From contig DATASQ010000048.1 of assembly GCA_036269135.1 (NCBI GenBank), positions 1-64,000 on the forward strand: a stretch of DNA of 64,000 nt, in the 5' to 3' direction. The position numbers and the translations under genes are program-made. Below, piece after piece: positions 52,713 through 61,491 of the stretch. The notes below the pieces were generated by a model. The model was given only the letters and a program-made list of their open reading frames with translations, searched no databases and was not told the origin of the DNA. The first letter of the stretch is position 1. The number at the start of each line of letters is the position of its first letter. This DNA is from Palsa-343 sp036269135. GTDB lineage: Bacteria; Acidobacteriota; Terriglobia; Terriglobales; Acidobacteriaceae.

Positions 52713-54253
52713 GACGATTCGGGGACAAGCTTATGGGCACAACGAAACAAACGGCGCGGATCGTCGCAGCCGGCGCGGCATCGCTGCTGGTGGTTTTAGC
52801 GGGTTGCCGGGTCGGACCGCGCTATCATCCGCCGGCGCCGCCGCAGGTCACCGCAGCGAACTACAAGGAATCGACCGTCAACTTCCAGAACGAGCCGGGC
52901 TGGAAGGTGGCCAGTCCGCAGGACGCGATGCTGCGCGGCAACTGGTGGGAAGTTTTCCATGAGCCCGAGCTGAATACGCTCGAGGACCAGCTCAACATCA
53001 ACAACCAGACGATCAAACAGTACTTTGAGCAGTACATGGCGGCGCGCGCCCTGGTGGCGGAGGCGCGTTCGCAATACTGGCCGACCATTACCCTGGGCCC
53101 CTCATGGACTCGCCAGAAAACCTCCGGTAATCTGCGGGCGTCCACCTACGCCAACACCGGCTCGACCAGCGGCGTGTGGGCTGTCCCGCTCGACGTCTCC
53201 TGGGCGCCGGATCTGTGGGGCAAGATTCGGAACGAAGTCCGCGTGGAAGAATATGCCGCGCAGATGAGCGCCGCCGATCTGCAGCTGGAGAAGCTGACCG
53301 AGCAGGCTTCGCTGGCCGAGTACTACTTTGAGATTCGCGGCCAGGACATGCTGCAGCAGATCCTGGATAAGACAGTCGCGGCCGATCAGAAGGCTCTCGA
53401 TGCGACGCAGGGCTCCTATGACGCTGGTGTAGGCGACTACATTTCGGTGGTCGAGGCGCGGTCCACGCTGGCGTCCGCGCAGTCGGCGCAGACGAACGTG
53501 GGGTTGCTGCGCGCCCAGTACGAACACGCAATCGCCATGCTGCTGGGCAAAGTCGCCACGGACTTCTCCATCCCGGTGCGGCCGATGACGTACAGCCCGC
53601 CCGCCATTCCGACCGGCGTCCCGTCCCAGCTTCTGGAACGGAGGCCGGACGTGGCCGCGGCGGAGCGCACGCTGGCCGGAGCCAACGCGACCATCGGGAT
53701 CGGCTACGGCGCGTTTTTCCCGCAGATCAGCCTCTCGGGTTCGGGGGGAACCGAGGCGTCGAACATCGCGCATATCGCCGACTGGCCGAGCCGCTTCTGG
53801 TCGATCGGGGCGTCGGCATCGCAGATCATCTTCGACGGGGGGCTCTATCGCGCTGAGCTGCACCAGTACGAAGCCCAGTACAACGCCGATCTGGCCACCT
53901 ACCGGCAGACCACGCTGACGGCGTTCCAGCAGGTGGAAGATGCAATGGCGGCCACCCGCATTTATTCGCAGCAAATCCTGCGACAACAGGTCGCGGTGAA
54001 ATCGGCACAGGAGTTCGTCGATCTGGAAACGCAGCGCTATCAGACCGGCGTCGATCCCTACGTGGACGTGGTGACGTCGCAGACCACGCTGCTGGGCGAT
54101 CAGCAGACGCTGAACTCGCTCGAGGTGAGCCAGATGATCTCCAGCGTGGAGCTGGTGCAGGCGCTGGGCGGCGGCTGGGACGTCTCGCAGCTCCCCACGC
54201 CGGCGCAGACCGGCGCGAAGGTTGCGGGTAACGTGTATGCCCTGCAGAAGTAG
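52709..54253 (+). CDS. outer-membrane efflux lipoprotein (OprM/NodT type)
   Basis: 514 residues, starting at GTG 52709 which overlaps the upstream stop; ATG 52733 is an alternative. The N terminus is a lipoprotein signal (lipobox LAGC in SLLVVLAGCRVGPRY, with the GPxYxxP box of OMF proteins). The remainder has two long repeated alpha-helical hairpins and beta strands of TolC-like factors (RARALVAEARSQYWP-type and LLGDQQTLNSLEVSQ). It completes the four-gene tripartite efflux operon, forming the exit duct in the outer membrane. Confidence 0.92.
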   Translation: MRRFGDKLMGTTKQTARIVAAGAASLLVVLAGCRVGPRYHPPAPPQVTAANYKESTVNFQNEPGWKVASPQDAMLRGNWWEVFHEPELNTLEDQLNINNQTIKQYFEQYMAARALVAEARSQYWPTITLGPSWTRQKTSGNLRASTYANTGSTSGVWAVPLDVSWAPDLWGKIRNEVRVEEYAAQMSAADLQLEKLTEQASLAEYYFEIRGQDMLQQILDKTVAADQKALDATQGSYDAGVGDYISVVEARSTLASAQSAQTNVGLLRAQYEHAIAMLLGKVATDFSIPVRPMTYSPPAIPTGVPSQLLERRPDVAAAERTLAGANATIGIGYGAFFPQISLSGSGGTEASNIAHIADWPSRFWSIGASASQIIFDGGLYRAELHQYEAQYNADLATYRQTTLTAFQQVEDAMAATRIYSQQILRQQVAVKSAQEFVDLETQRYQTGVDPYVDVVTSQTTLLGDQQTLNSLEVSQMISSVELVQALGGGWDVSQLPTPAQTGAKVAGNVYALQK

Positions 54254-54274
54254 GCTACCCGGCGCGGCTGCGCG

Positions 54275-55105
54275 TCAGGCGGCCTTCTTCCGCTTCGGGG
54301 CTCGACGGCTTTTCGGATGCTCCGCAGCGGCGAGGCTGCGGCGCAGGGCGTCCATGATGTTGACCACCTTTTCCGGCTTGGGCGGCGCTGCGGGTTCCGG
54401 CAGAGGCTTTCCTTTTCTCTTCGCCTCCACCAGCTTCTTCACGGCGGCTTCGTAGTCGTCGCGGTAGGCGGAGAGATCGAAGCGCGAGGTGCTCCCTTCA
54501 ATGAGCTGTTTGGCCAGCGACAGCTCCGGGGCGCTGGCCTTTGTCTGCGGGATATCGCCGAGCGCCGGCTTCGCCTCGCGCAGCTCTTCTTCATAGCGCA
54601 GCAGGTACAGCATTAACCCCGGCTGCTTCGGATCGGCGGGTGCGGCAAGCGCGGCGAGGTGCTCGCGGCCGCTGAAGGCGACCTCGCCGATGCCCAGCTT
54701 GCCCGTCGAGCGCAGCGCATCGCGCATGATGTTGAGCGGCTTCGCCTGCGCGCTGTCTTTGGGAGCTACGAAATAAGGCCGGTCGTAGAGGGAAGGTGAC
54801 ACCTCGCTCGCATCGACAAACTGCCGAATTTCCAGGGTCGTGGCCGTGGGAATCCGCAATGCCTTCAGTTCGTCGGGATCGATCTCGATGAATTTATTTT
54901 TCGCGTACTCGTAGCCCTTGACGAGGTTCTCGCGGGCGACGGCGCCCGTTTCATCGACGTTTTGATGGTGAATGCGCTGATGCGTTTTGCGGTCGATCTG
55001 ATGGAATTCGACGGGGCGCGCCGTTTCGGTTGCCGGAAAGATGCGGACGGCGATGGACACGAGGGAAATCTGAATGGATCCGGACCAGGTCGGTCGAGCA
55101 GGCAT
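54275..55105 (-). CDS. ku: Ku, DNA end-binding protein for non-homologous end joining
   Basis: Start at ATG 55105 with AGAGGA shortly upstream; 276 residues, typical for bacterial Ku. The N-terminal beta barrel starts PARPTWSGSIQISLVSIAVR, and family motifs VEFHQIDRKTHQRI and the ring-forming core are present; the tail is Lys/Arg-rich (KSRRAPKRKKAA), as in Ku that recruits LigD. It should bind broken DNA ends as a homodimer. No ligD is in the window, so the ligase must be elsewhere. It converges on the RND operon with only 21 bases between the stops. Confidence 0.95.
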   Translation of the reverse strand: MPARPTWSGSIQISLVSIAVRIFPATETARPVEFHQIDRKTHQRIHHQNVDETGAVARENLVKGYEYAKNKFIEIDPDELKALRIPTATTLEIRQFVDASEVSPSLYDRPYFVAPKDSAQAKPLNIMRDALRSTGKLGIGEVAFSGREHLAALAAPADPKQPGLMLYLLRYEEELREAKPALGDIPQTKASAPELSLAKQLIEGSTSRFDLSAYRDDYEAAVKKLVEAKRKGKPLPEPAAPPKPEKVVNIMDALRRSLAAAEHPKSRRAPKRKKAA

Positions 55106-55521
55106 AGGCTTCCTCTGGGTGCACAGACGGAGCCGAGGGCTGCTGAGGTTGCCCCCGCATTCCCAGCGGCACGTGGGTCCGCGCGCCCTGTAATTCGGGC
55201 AGATTAGCAGCCAAACCCGGTGGCTGCAAAGTCGCGCACAAGGAGGGAAGTGCTGTGGCCAAAGGGATTGGCTGAGATTTCCACAGAAGGGCAGGTTCGA
55301 GGGACGTTCATTGCGGGAGGAGGCACCTTTGGCGGTAAACGGGTTCCGGTTGTGGATCGGGGAGGGAAATGGAGCAAGGGGGAAACGACCGCCGACCGTC
55401 TGCCTGCCGGCCGCCGCGCCAGGATGTGCACACGTGTGATATTTGCTACAGATTCGCGGCCAGGAATCCGGCATTCTGCATCGCAAGACTTCAGTTGCGC
55501 TTCGACGACTGTGAGGCAGCC
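55106..55521. other. 416-base divergent gap between ku and a hypothetical gene
   Basis: A likely ku promoter is listed separately (55201-55229). CACACGTGTG at 55429-55438 is a perfect palindrome about 85 bases before the hypothetical gene, possibly an operator. No further gene or RNA was found. Confidence 0.45.
55201..55229 (-). promoter_or_regulatory. candidate sigma-70 promoter of ku
   Basis: On the minus strand TTGCAG (55224-55229) and TAATCT (55201-55206) are 17 bases apart, about 96 bases before the ku ATG. It is near consensus in both boxes. Confidence 0.35.
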
Positions 55522-55941
55522 ATGAACGACCTTTGCACCCTGGCCCATTACAAAGAGGACGATCTTTCCACGCATGCCGTGTCGATGGCGGTGATGGCGT
55601 GGGTGCTGCGGCACGCCAACGCGAACGGCTCGCACCTGGACCGGGCGGCGTTCCACCGGGCGACGGATCTGGCGCTGTTGCTCTACCGGGAAGAGGAGCG
55701 GCGCTTCGCCTCAGCGGATGCATCGGCGCCGCTGCTGGACTCGGTGTATCTGAAAGCCTTCGTGCCGGATCCGGACGATCCGCGCGGACCGGACGCGTGC
55801 GACGACGAGATCGAAGAAGAGGGCCGCAGGGAAAACCGCGCGGCGACGGCGGTTGCGGCGCGCTTCCAGCGCGAGATTCTGCGGCGGGTGCACCAGCGTC
55901 CGATGGAGACGGCCGTGAGGTGCGAAGAACTGGCCCGGTGA
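55522..55941 (+). CDS. hypothetical acidic protein, unknown function
   Basis: Start at ATG 55522 (GAGG upstream) gives 139 residues. The sequence is helical, with His/Asp residues (AHYKEDDLSTHAVSM), an acidic middle (DPDDPRGPDACDDEIEEEG) and a basic C terminus. It has no signal peptide or membrane helix. The family is not recognised. It lies divergent from ku, sharing a regulatory region, so a DNA-repair link is a guess only. Confidence 0.6.
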   Translation: MNDLCTLAHYKEDDLSTHAVSMAVMAWVLRHANANGSHLDRAAFHRATDLALLLYREEERRFASADASAPLLDSVYLKAFVPDPDDPRGPDACDDEIEEEGRRENRAATAVAARFQREILRRVHQRPMETAVRCEELAR

Positions 55942-55992
55942 CGGACAGGAATCAGGTAATAGAAAGCGCGGCTTGTTTTGCCGCTGGGACCC

Positions 55993-56814
55993 TCAGAGGG
56001 TTTCCTGCCGCAGGCGAGCGCCGGCGCGCACCGCGTCTTCGCTGAGTTCTGCCAGGGCGTCGAAGAGGCAGGTCTGGAAGGTGCCGGGACCCAGGGAGCG
56101 CTCGGCCGCTTTCTCTGCCGCCAATCCGTAGCAGGCCAGGGCCGCGGCGGTAGCCAGCGCGGCATCCTTTTCGATAGCGGCGAAGGCGGCGACGACGGAG
56201 GTGGCCATGCAGCCGGTTCCGGTCACCTTCGCCATGAGGGGATGGCCGTTGGCCACACGGAAGAGCCGCTCTCCGTCGGTGACGGCATCGATCGGGCCGG
56301 TAATCGCGGCAACGCATTGGTAGCGGCGGGCGCAGGCGAGGGCCATGGGGGCCGTATCGGCGCCACTGGCGACGGATTCCACACCGCGAATAGGGGCCTC
56401 GATGCCGGTGAGGGCGGCGATCTCCGCAGCGTTGCCGCGCACGACGGCGATGGAGAGCTCGTGCAGGAGGCGGTGGGCGGATTCGGTGCGGTATGGGGTC
56501 GCGCCGGCGCCGACGGGATCGAGCACGATGGGGATGCCTTTGGCATTGGCGCGGCCGCCGGCCAGAAGCATCGACTCCACCTGTTCGGGCCACAGCGTGC
56601 CCAGGTTCAGCACGAGCGCGTCGGCGGAGGCGACCATGTCTTCGACCTCCTGGCGGGCGTGCGCCATCACGGGCAGGGCGCCGGCGCAGAGGGTGATGTT
56701 CGCGGTGGCGTTCATGACGACGAAGTTGGTGATGTGGTGGACCAGAGGCCGGCGGCTTCTGAGCCGGATAAGCTGTTCGGCGGCGGCGGCGGCCAGCGGA
56801 TGCGTGTCCTTCAC
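55993..56814 (-). CDS. thiM: hydroxyethylthiazole kinase
   Basis: 273 residues, from GTG 56814 with GAGAGGAGA upstream. The ThiM fold is clear: LVHHITNFVVMNATANITL at the N terminus (thiazole site), IVLDPVGAGATPYR, and the ATP/anion site KVTGTGCMATSV. It salvages thiazole by phosphorylating hydroxyethylthiazole for thiamine phosphate synthesis. The gene lies 57 bases downstream of a SulP transporter, probably in the same transcript. No TPP riboswitch is apparent before it or before the SulP gene. The ThiS-like protein at 7541 is the only other thiamine-related gene here. Confidence 0.95.
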   Translation of the reverse strand: MKDTHPLAAAAAEQLIRLRSRRPLVHHITNFVVMNATANITLCAGALPVMAHARQEVEDMVASADALVLNLGTLWPEQVESMLLAGGRANAKGIPIVLDPVGAGATPYRTESAHRLLHELSIAVVRGNAAEIAALTGIEAPIRGVESVASGADTAPMALACARRYQCVAAITGPIDAVTDGERLFRVANGHPLMAKVTGTGCMATSVVAAFAAIEKDAALATAAALACYGLAAEKAAERSLGPGTFQTCLFDALAELSEDAVRAGARLRQETL

Positions 56815-56871
56815 TGCTGAGTCTCCTCTCTGAACAGGATCGCAGATGCGCGGGCGCTGGCGGAGCGCGGC

Positions 56872-58542
56872 TCAGGCGGGAATCGCGGCGTTGTCGAATG
56901 CCTGCAGGGACTGATGCAGGGTATCGAAGATCATGGAGGCAGGAACGATGTCCGCGAGGTGGTGGCGCTGGAAATCTTCTGCTGCACCGGCGGGCATGCG
57001 GGCGAAGCCAAGAGCCACTCCGGCTGCGGCAAGCTGGTCGCAGAGCCTGGCGATGGAGCGTGAGGCAGAGTAGTCGATGTTGGTGATGGCCTCGGCATCG
57101 ACGACCAGCCAGCGAATGGGAGTTGGCGAAGGACCGACGAGGCTGAGAATCTCTTCGGCGAAGCGGGGCGCATTGGCGTAGAAGAGGGCCGCGCCGAAGC
57201 GATAGAGGATGAGGCCTGGTTTTGTCGTCACGCCCGGAGCGGTGGGGACAATGCACCACGCCAGGCCATGGCTGGTCGTCTCCTGTGTGACGACCCCTGT
57301 GTGAGGACGATAGCTGTGGCGCACGATGCGCAGCAGGGAGAGGATCATGGCCAGCACAATGCCGGGCTCGACTCCGGCGAGGAGGACGACCACGGCCGTT
57401 GTGAGCGCCACGGCAAACTCGCCGGGGCTTTCCTGGCGGATGGCGATCAGGCCCCGGACGTCAATCAGGTGGATCGCGACCAGGAGGACGAGAGAGCCGA
57501 GCACGCACTGGGGAAGATATTGGAGCGGCCGGGTGAGGAACAGGAGGACGCCGGCCACGACACAGGCGGTCGCGAGCTGGGCGATCTGGCTCTGGCCTCC
57601 GGCGCGCTCGACCATGGCGGTTTGGGTGGGGCTGCCGTTGACGACGAAGGTCCCGGTGAGAGCCGCGGCGGCGTTGGCGGCGCTGAGCCCGAGCAGATCC
57701 TGGTTCTCGCTGAGCGGCTGCTGGTGGCGCAGAGCGTAAGCGCGGGCGGTGGCGGCGCTCTGGGTGATGATGAGAATGACGCAGGATCCGGCAACGGGAA
57801 TGAGCGGCGGGATCTCGCTCCAAGCGGGCAGAGGCAGACGGAGATGGGGCAGCCCTCCGGCGACCGAGCCGATGGTGGCGATGCCGTGAGCCGGAAAATT
57901 CCACCAGGCGCTGGCAGCCACGGCGGCCGCGACCGCGATGAGGGCTCCCGGGATTTTCGGCGCCCACCGTTGCAAGGCGAGTACGGCCGCCAGAACGCCC
58001 AGGGAGACGAGCAGAGTGGGGAGCTGGACGGAGGGTAGCTCGCGGATGACTTCGGCGAGCTGCATGACGGTACGGCGTGAATGAACCGGGAGGCCGAGCG
58101 TCTCGCCGAGGACGGCGATGCCGACCTGGAAGCCGACTCCGGTGAGAAAGCCGACGAGCACCGTCTGGGAGAGGAAGTCCGCGATGAAGCCGAGGCGGAG
58201 GAGACGGGCCAGCAGCAGCAGGGCGGCGACCATCACCGCGACCGCCCCCGCGAGAACGATGTAATGCGGGCTTCCCGGAGAAGCGAGGGGCGCCAGCCCT
58301 CCGGCCAGCACGGCGGCTGTGGCGGAATCGGCGGCAACGACGAGATAACGTGAGGAGCCGACGAACCCAAAGGCGGCCAGGGGCAGCAGGAGCGTATACA
58401 GGCCGGTGACGACGGGCATGCCGGCGATGCGGGCGTAGCCCAGAGCCTGGGGGATGTTCATCGCCGCGAGCCCGACACCGGCGCCCACATCGCGCAGGGC
58501 TTGTTGGCGGCGGAAGGGCCGGATGCCGGCCAGCAGGCTCAC
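56872..58542 (-). CDS. SulP-family anion transporter with STAS domain
   Basis: 556 residues from GTG 58542, with AGGAG twelve bases upstream. Multi-helix transporter core with GLAAMNIPQALGYARIAGMP (SulP consensus) in helix 1-2, SADSATAAVLAG-type motif in helix 3, and a C-terminal cytoplasmic STAS domain (LVVDAEAITNIDYSASRSI). These proteins import sulfate, bicarbonate or other anions; the substrate is not readable here. Possible link with thiM downstream would be sulfur supply, which is speculation. Confidence 0.92.
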   Translation of the reverse strand: MSLLAGIRPFRRQQALRDVGAGVGLAAMNIPQALGYARIAGMPVVTGLYTLLLPLAAFGFVGSSRYLVVAADSATAAVLAGGLAPLASPGSPHYIVLAGAVAVMVAALLLLARLLRLGFIADFLSQTVLVGFLTGVGFQVGIAVLGETLGLPVHSRRTVMQLAEVIRELPSVQLPTLLVSLGVLAAVLALQRWAPKIPGALIAVAAAVAASAWWNFPAHGIATIGSVAGGLPHLRLPLPAWSEIPPLIPVAGSCVILIITQSAATARAYALRHQQPLSENQDLLGLSAANAAAALTGTFVVNGSPTQTAMVERAGGQSQIAQLATACVVAGVLLFLTRPLQYLPQCVLGSLVLLVAIHLIDVRGLIAIRQESPGEFAVALTTAVVVLLAGVEPGIVLAMILSLLRIVRHSYRPHTGVVTQETTSHGLAWCIVPTAPGVTTKPGLILYRFGAALFYANAPRFAEEILSLVGPSPTPIRWLVVDAEAITNIDYSASRSIARLCDQLAAAGVALGFARMPAGAAEDFQRHHLADIVPASMIFDTLHQSLQAFDNAAIPA

Positions 58543-58671
58543 GGTTCGGATCTCCTGTGCAGGGAGAAGACCACGTTGACTCCCGATGAATGAATTGGAG
58601 AAATGCTAACGCAAATCGATGGGAATTCCGCGCCTGTTCACGGCAGGGAGCGGCCGCGCAAGGGTGAGTTG

Positions 58672-59571
58672 TTACTGCGGCAGAGGCTGGATATTGGGTT
58701 CCTTGCCGGGCGGAAGGACTTTGACCGGAGGCTCCTGGCCGGGGGGCATGAGACGGGTGGGCGGCTCTTTGCCGTTACGGAGGGGAGCGACGTAGTCGGA
58801 GAGCTTCGTCGCGGTGGCGATAAGCAGACGGCCCTTGTCGCTGAACGTGAGGACCCAGACCAGATAGTGACCCGGAGCGTTGCGGTCGGTGAAGATGACC
58901 TGGCGGGTGGGCGCGGCCTCGTTGACGCGGAGGGTGGGCAGCGGAGCGAGGGCGAGGGAGACGTCGGTTCCGGAGCGCAGCAGGGCATGGGATTCGGCGC
59001 CCACCAGTTCGGCATAGCAGAGGCCCATCAGCAGCCAGGGTCCCTCGGGCTGCAGAGCCTTCTCGGCCAGATCCGGCGGGACCACGCGGTTGAATACGCT
59101 GATGCTGCGCTCGCTGCCGTAGGCGGATTTAAAGGGCGTGGCATTGCGATAGAGCACGGGGACGACGGAGACGCGATCCATGCCGCGGGACAAGCTGCGG
59201 GGGATCAGCGCAGTGAAGAGGGAAACCGCTCCATCCCGGGAGGTGCGCTGGTAGTGGAACAGGAGATGACCGGGAAATTCGGGGCAGACGGCCTCGCTCG
59301 CGGTCCAGCCGGCGGCGCGGAGGTTATAGCCGAAGAAGGCGGCTTCGCCGGCGATGGCATCGGCTTTGGAGCGGAGAAGAGCGGCGTCAGAGGCATCGGC
59401 CGGGGAACGATGGTCGAGCTGGAGGAAGCGCGGCTGACCGGAGGCGGCGGATTCCGCGGCGGCTGGTGGCGGAAGCGTCTGGGCAAAGAGGCAGGAGAAG
59501 GTGAGGCTGCAGGCGGCGAGAAGAAGAACGAAGGGACGAGCGGGCGCTCTCCTGCGAATCACGGGGGACAT
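58672..59571 (-). CDS. secreted protein with Pro-rich repeats at the C terminus, unknown
   Basis: 299 residues from ATG 59571. The N-terminal region contains a signal-like hydrophobic run (PFVLLLAACSLTFSCLFAQ), then Cys- and Trp-containing domain (RAAGWTASEAVCPEFPGHLL). The last 40 residues have repeats PPTRLMPPGQEPPVKVLPP. A conserved secreted acidobacterial-type protein; no enzyme motif. It is between the SulP gene and the TPR gene, with an intrinsic terminator just upstream, so it is transcribed alone. Confidence 0.65.
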   Translation of the reverse strand: MSPVIRRRAPARPFVLLLAACSLTFSCLFAQTLPPPAAAESAASGQPRFLQLDHRSPADASDAALLRSKADAIAGEAAFFGYNLRAAGWTASEAVCPEFPGHLLFHYQRTSRDGAVSLFTALIPRSLSRGMDRVSVVPVLYRNATPFKSAYGSERSISVFNRVVPPDLAEKALQPEGPWLLMGLCYAELVGAESHALLRSGTDVSLALAPLPTLRVNEAAPTRQVIFTDRNAPGHYLVWVLTFSDKGRLLIATATKLSDYVAPLRNGKEPPTRLMPPGQEPPVKVLPPGKEPNIQPLPQ

Positions 59572-59607
59572 TCGATTCCAATGTAGCAGGAGCGGGAAGC
59601 AGCAAAA

Positions 59608-59630
59608 CGGGCAGCCACAAGGGCTGCCCG
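59608..59630 (-). terminator. intrinsic terminator after the secreted TPR-like gene
   Basis: A perfect 9-bp stem (CGGGCAGCC at 59608-59616, GGCTGCCCG at 59622-59630), five-base loop, followed leftward by TTTT. It ends the transcript of the gene at 59653. Confidence 0.8.
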
Positions 59631-59652
59631 CTGGAGGGTTTGTTCCGACCGC

Positions 59653-61143
59653 TTATCGACCGGAATGGTGAGTTGTGTGGTGGACGGGAGCATGGTGCAC
59701 CGGTGCGGCCTTGGGCTCGCCATCCTTCAGGATGATCATGGGCGGGTTCTGGGTGAAGGAGTCGAAGGTGGCGATGTAGGTTTCCTTCTCGCCCTGCTTC
59801 GGGACGTCCTTGTCCTTGAGAGGCGTCTTCATGTTGACGGTGAAGTCGGCCTTCTGGGACTGCTGAGCATCCTGCGAAACGGCCATCTGGACGGAGTCGG
59901 GTGTCGCAGAAATCACGATACCCGGGACTTCGGCGGTGACGCCGTTCATGACGCTCCAGATCACCTGCTGATCGGCAGCCGTGCCGTTGGAGAGGATGAA
60001 CTCCTTATCGGAGAGCGCCATGTTCTTCAGGTTGTTGGAGCAATCCGGCGGCACGCTCACCGTGGGTGCAGCCGCGGGAGCCGCAGCCGGAGTAGCGGCG
60101 GGGGCGGCTGCTGCCGGGGCGGAGCCGGCCGGAGGCGCCGGCGGCGGAGCAGGCGTCACGTTCGAGCAGCCCGCCGTGCTGACAATCGCCGTGTGAGCCA
60201 GATCCGCCGGCGACGGCGGCGGAGGCGCCTGAGACGGGTTGTAGGCAGCCGGCGGGAAGACGTTGGCGGGAACCGAAGCGAGCTGCTGCACCGGGGCGAA
60301 TCCCTGCGGAGGATTGGAGTGGCAGGCGGCGTCGCTCTGGGCGCAATGGTACTTGGTGTACCAGTACTCGGCGGCGGCCAGGGCCTGCTGCTGGTACGGC
60401 GGCTTGGCGAAGGCGGCGAACCGGGTCAGGAACCAGGCAGCCATCTTCTGATTCTGGGGGTCCTTGTTATCGAGCGAGACGTAGGCGTTGCCCAGGTAAT
60501 AGGTGTCGAGCAGAGCGGGCACCACGGTGGTCTGGCTGGGATCGCTGTAGGACTGGAGCTCTTTGGTGTAAGCGTCGATGGCGCCCTTATAGTCCTTCTT
60601 CGCGGAGTCGTCGGCGCCGATGGCGCTGTAGAAGACGGGCGTGGCGAGGGCCTTGACCTTGTCGTGGTCGGCGTCGGACATGCACTTGTCTTTGGGGGCG
60701 CTGAGACCTTTTTCGGCCCACTGGGCGGCATCGTCGAGCATCTGCTGATTGCCGTTGGACTGCTGGTGCTCGAGGTAGACAACAAACGTCAGGGCGCGCA
60801 GGTTGGAGGGATCGACCGCGAGGAGACGCTTGGCGGCGTCCAGCGTTTTGGCAACGTTGCCGCTGGCCTGGTAGGCGCCCATGAGCTGTTCGAGCATGCC
60901 CTGTTTGGCGACGCTGCTGGGATATTGCTGGAGGAAAGCCTCGATGGCCTCGGCTTTGGCGGTCGGCGAGGACTGGCTGGTGGCGTTCGCCCAGGCGTTG
61001 TATTCCGTGGCGTCCTTAATCGTGATCTGGCCGCAGGCGGCCTGACCGGAGGAGCCGGAGGTCTGGGCGAAGGCGGAGGGACCGACGATTGCGCAGGACC
61101 AGAGGCCGGCCAGCGCAACCGATGCAAGAACGAGCTTCTTCAT
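59653..61143 (-). CDS. secreted TPR-containing protein with Pro/Ala linker and His-rich tail
   Basis: 496 residues from ATG 61143 (AGGAG nine bases upstream). Signal peptide (MKKLVLASVALAGLWSC...FAQ), then helical TPR-type repeats (VAKTLDAAKRLLAVDPSNLR, YKGAIDAYTKELQSYSDP), a Pro/Ala-rich linker at about residues 313-370, a beta domain, and a tail with seven His in its last 17 residues. The function is unknown; TPR repeats suggest scaffolding in the periplasm and the His tail could bind metal. A sigma-70 promoter and leader hairpin precede it. Confidence 0.75.
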   Translation of the reverse strand: MKKLVLASVALAGLWSCAIVGPSAFAQTSGSSGQAACGQITIKDATEYNAWANATSQSSPTAKAEAIEAFLQQYPSSVAKQGMLEQLMGAYQASGNVAKTLDAAKRLLAVDPSNLRALTFVVYLEHQQSNGNQQMLDDAAQWAEKGLSAPKDKCMSDADHDKVKALATPVFYSAIGADDSAKKDYKGAIDAYTKELQSYSDPSQTTVVPALLDTYYLGNAYVSLDNKDPQNQKMAAWFLTRFAAFAKPPYQQQALAAAEYWYTKYHCAQSDAACHSNPPQGFAPVQQLASVPANVFPPAAYNPSQAPPPPSPADLAHTAIVSTAGCSNVTPAPPPAPPAGSAPAAAAPAATPAAAPAAAPTVSVPPDCSNNLKNMALSDKEFILSNGTAADQQVIWSVMNGVTAEVPGIVISATPDSVQMAVSQDAQQSQKADFTVNMKTPLKDKDVPKQGEKETYIATFDSFTQNPPMIILKDGEPKAAPVHHAPVHHTTHHSGR

Positions 61144-61254
61144 TCAACGCTCCTGGGAGAATTCGGGTGAAAACCAAGCTTCAGAGGCAGCCGGAACGGG
61201 CAGCCAATCCAGCGCAATCAGGCCCTTTCCGTCATCGCGCGCCGCAAATCATGC

Positions 61255-61274
61255 ACCGGGGATTACCCCCCGGT
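61255..61274 (-). promoter_or_regulatory. leader hairpin of the secreted TPR gene
   Basis: ACCGGGG (61255-61261) pairs with CCCCGGT (61268-61274) over a six-base loop, in the leader between the promoter at 61286 and the ATG at 61143. It may affect translation or mRNA stability. Confidence 0.4.
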
Positions 61275-61285
61275 AACGATGCTGG

Positions 61286-61315
61286 ATTATAAAAACCAAT
61301 CGCATCTGCTGACAA
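61286..61315 (-). promoter_or_regulatory. sigma-70-type promoter of the secreted TPR gene
   Basis: On the minus strand TTGTCA (61310-61315), an 18-base spacer and TATAAT (61286-61291) form a near-consensus promoter, giving a leader of about 135 bases before the ATG at 61143. This is the best promoter in the window. Confidence 0.7.
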
Positions 61316-61491
61316 GTTAACGGCCTGGACACTATCTCGCTCGCTGCAGTTGGATGCGCGGGAATGCGGGTTGTGTGGCCCGTCAAAAGCAAGAGCCAGC
61401 TTACACGAGCGCGGGAGGAATTCCAGGGAAAAAATGGGGTGCCGCGCAGAAGGATGAGGGAAAGGAAGGAGTTCGGGACAACAAAGAGCCG

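Noticed and set aside
56815..56871. TPP riboswitch before thiM
   Set aside because: The gap is only 57 bases and no THI-box-like sequence was seen there.
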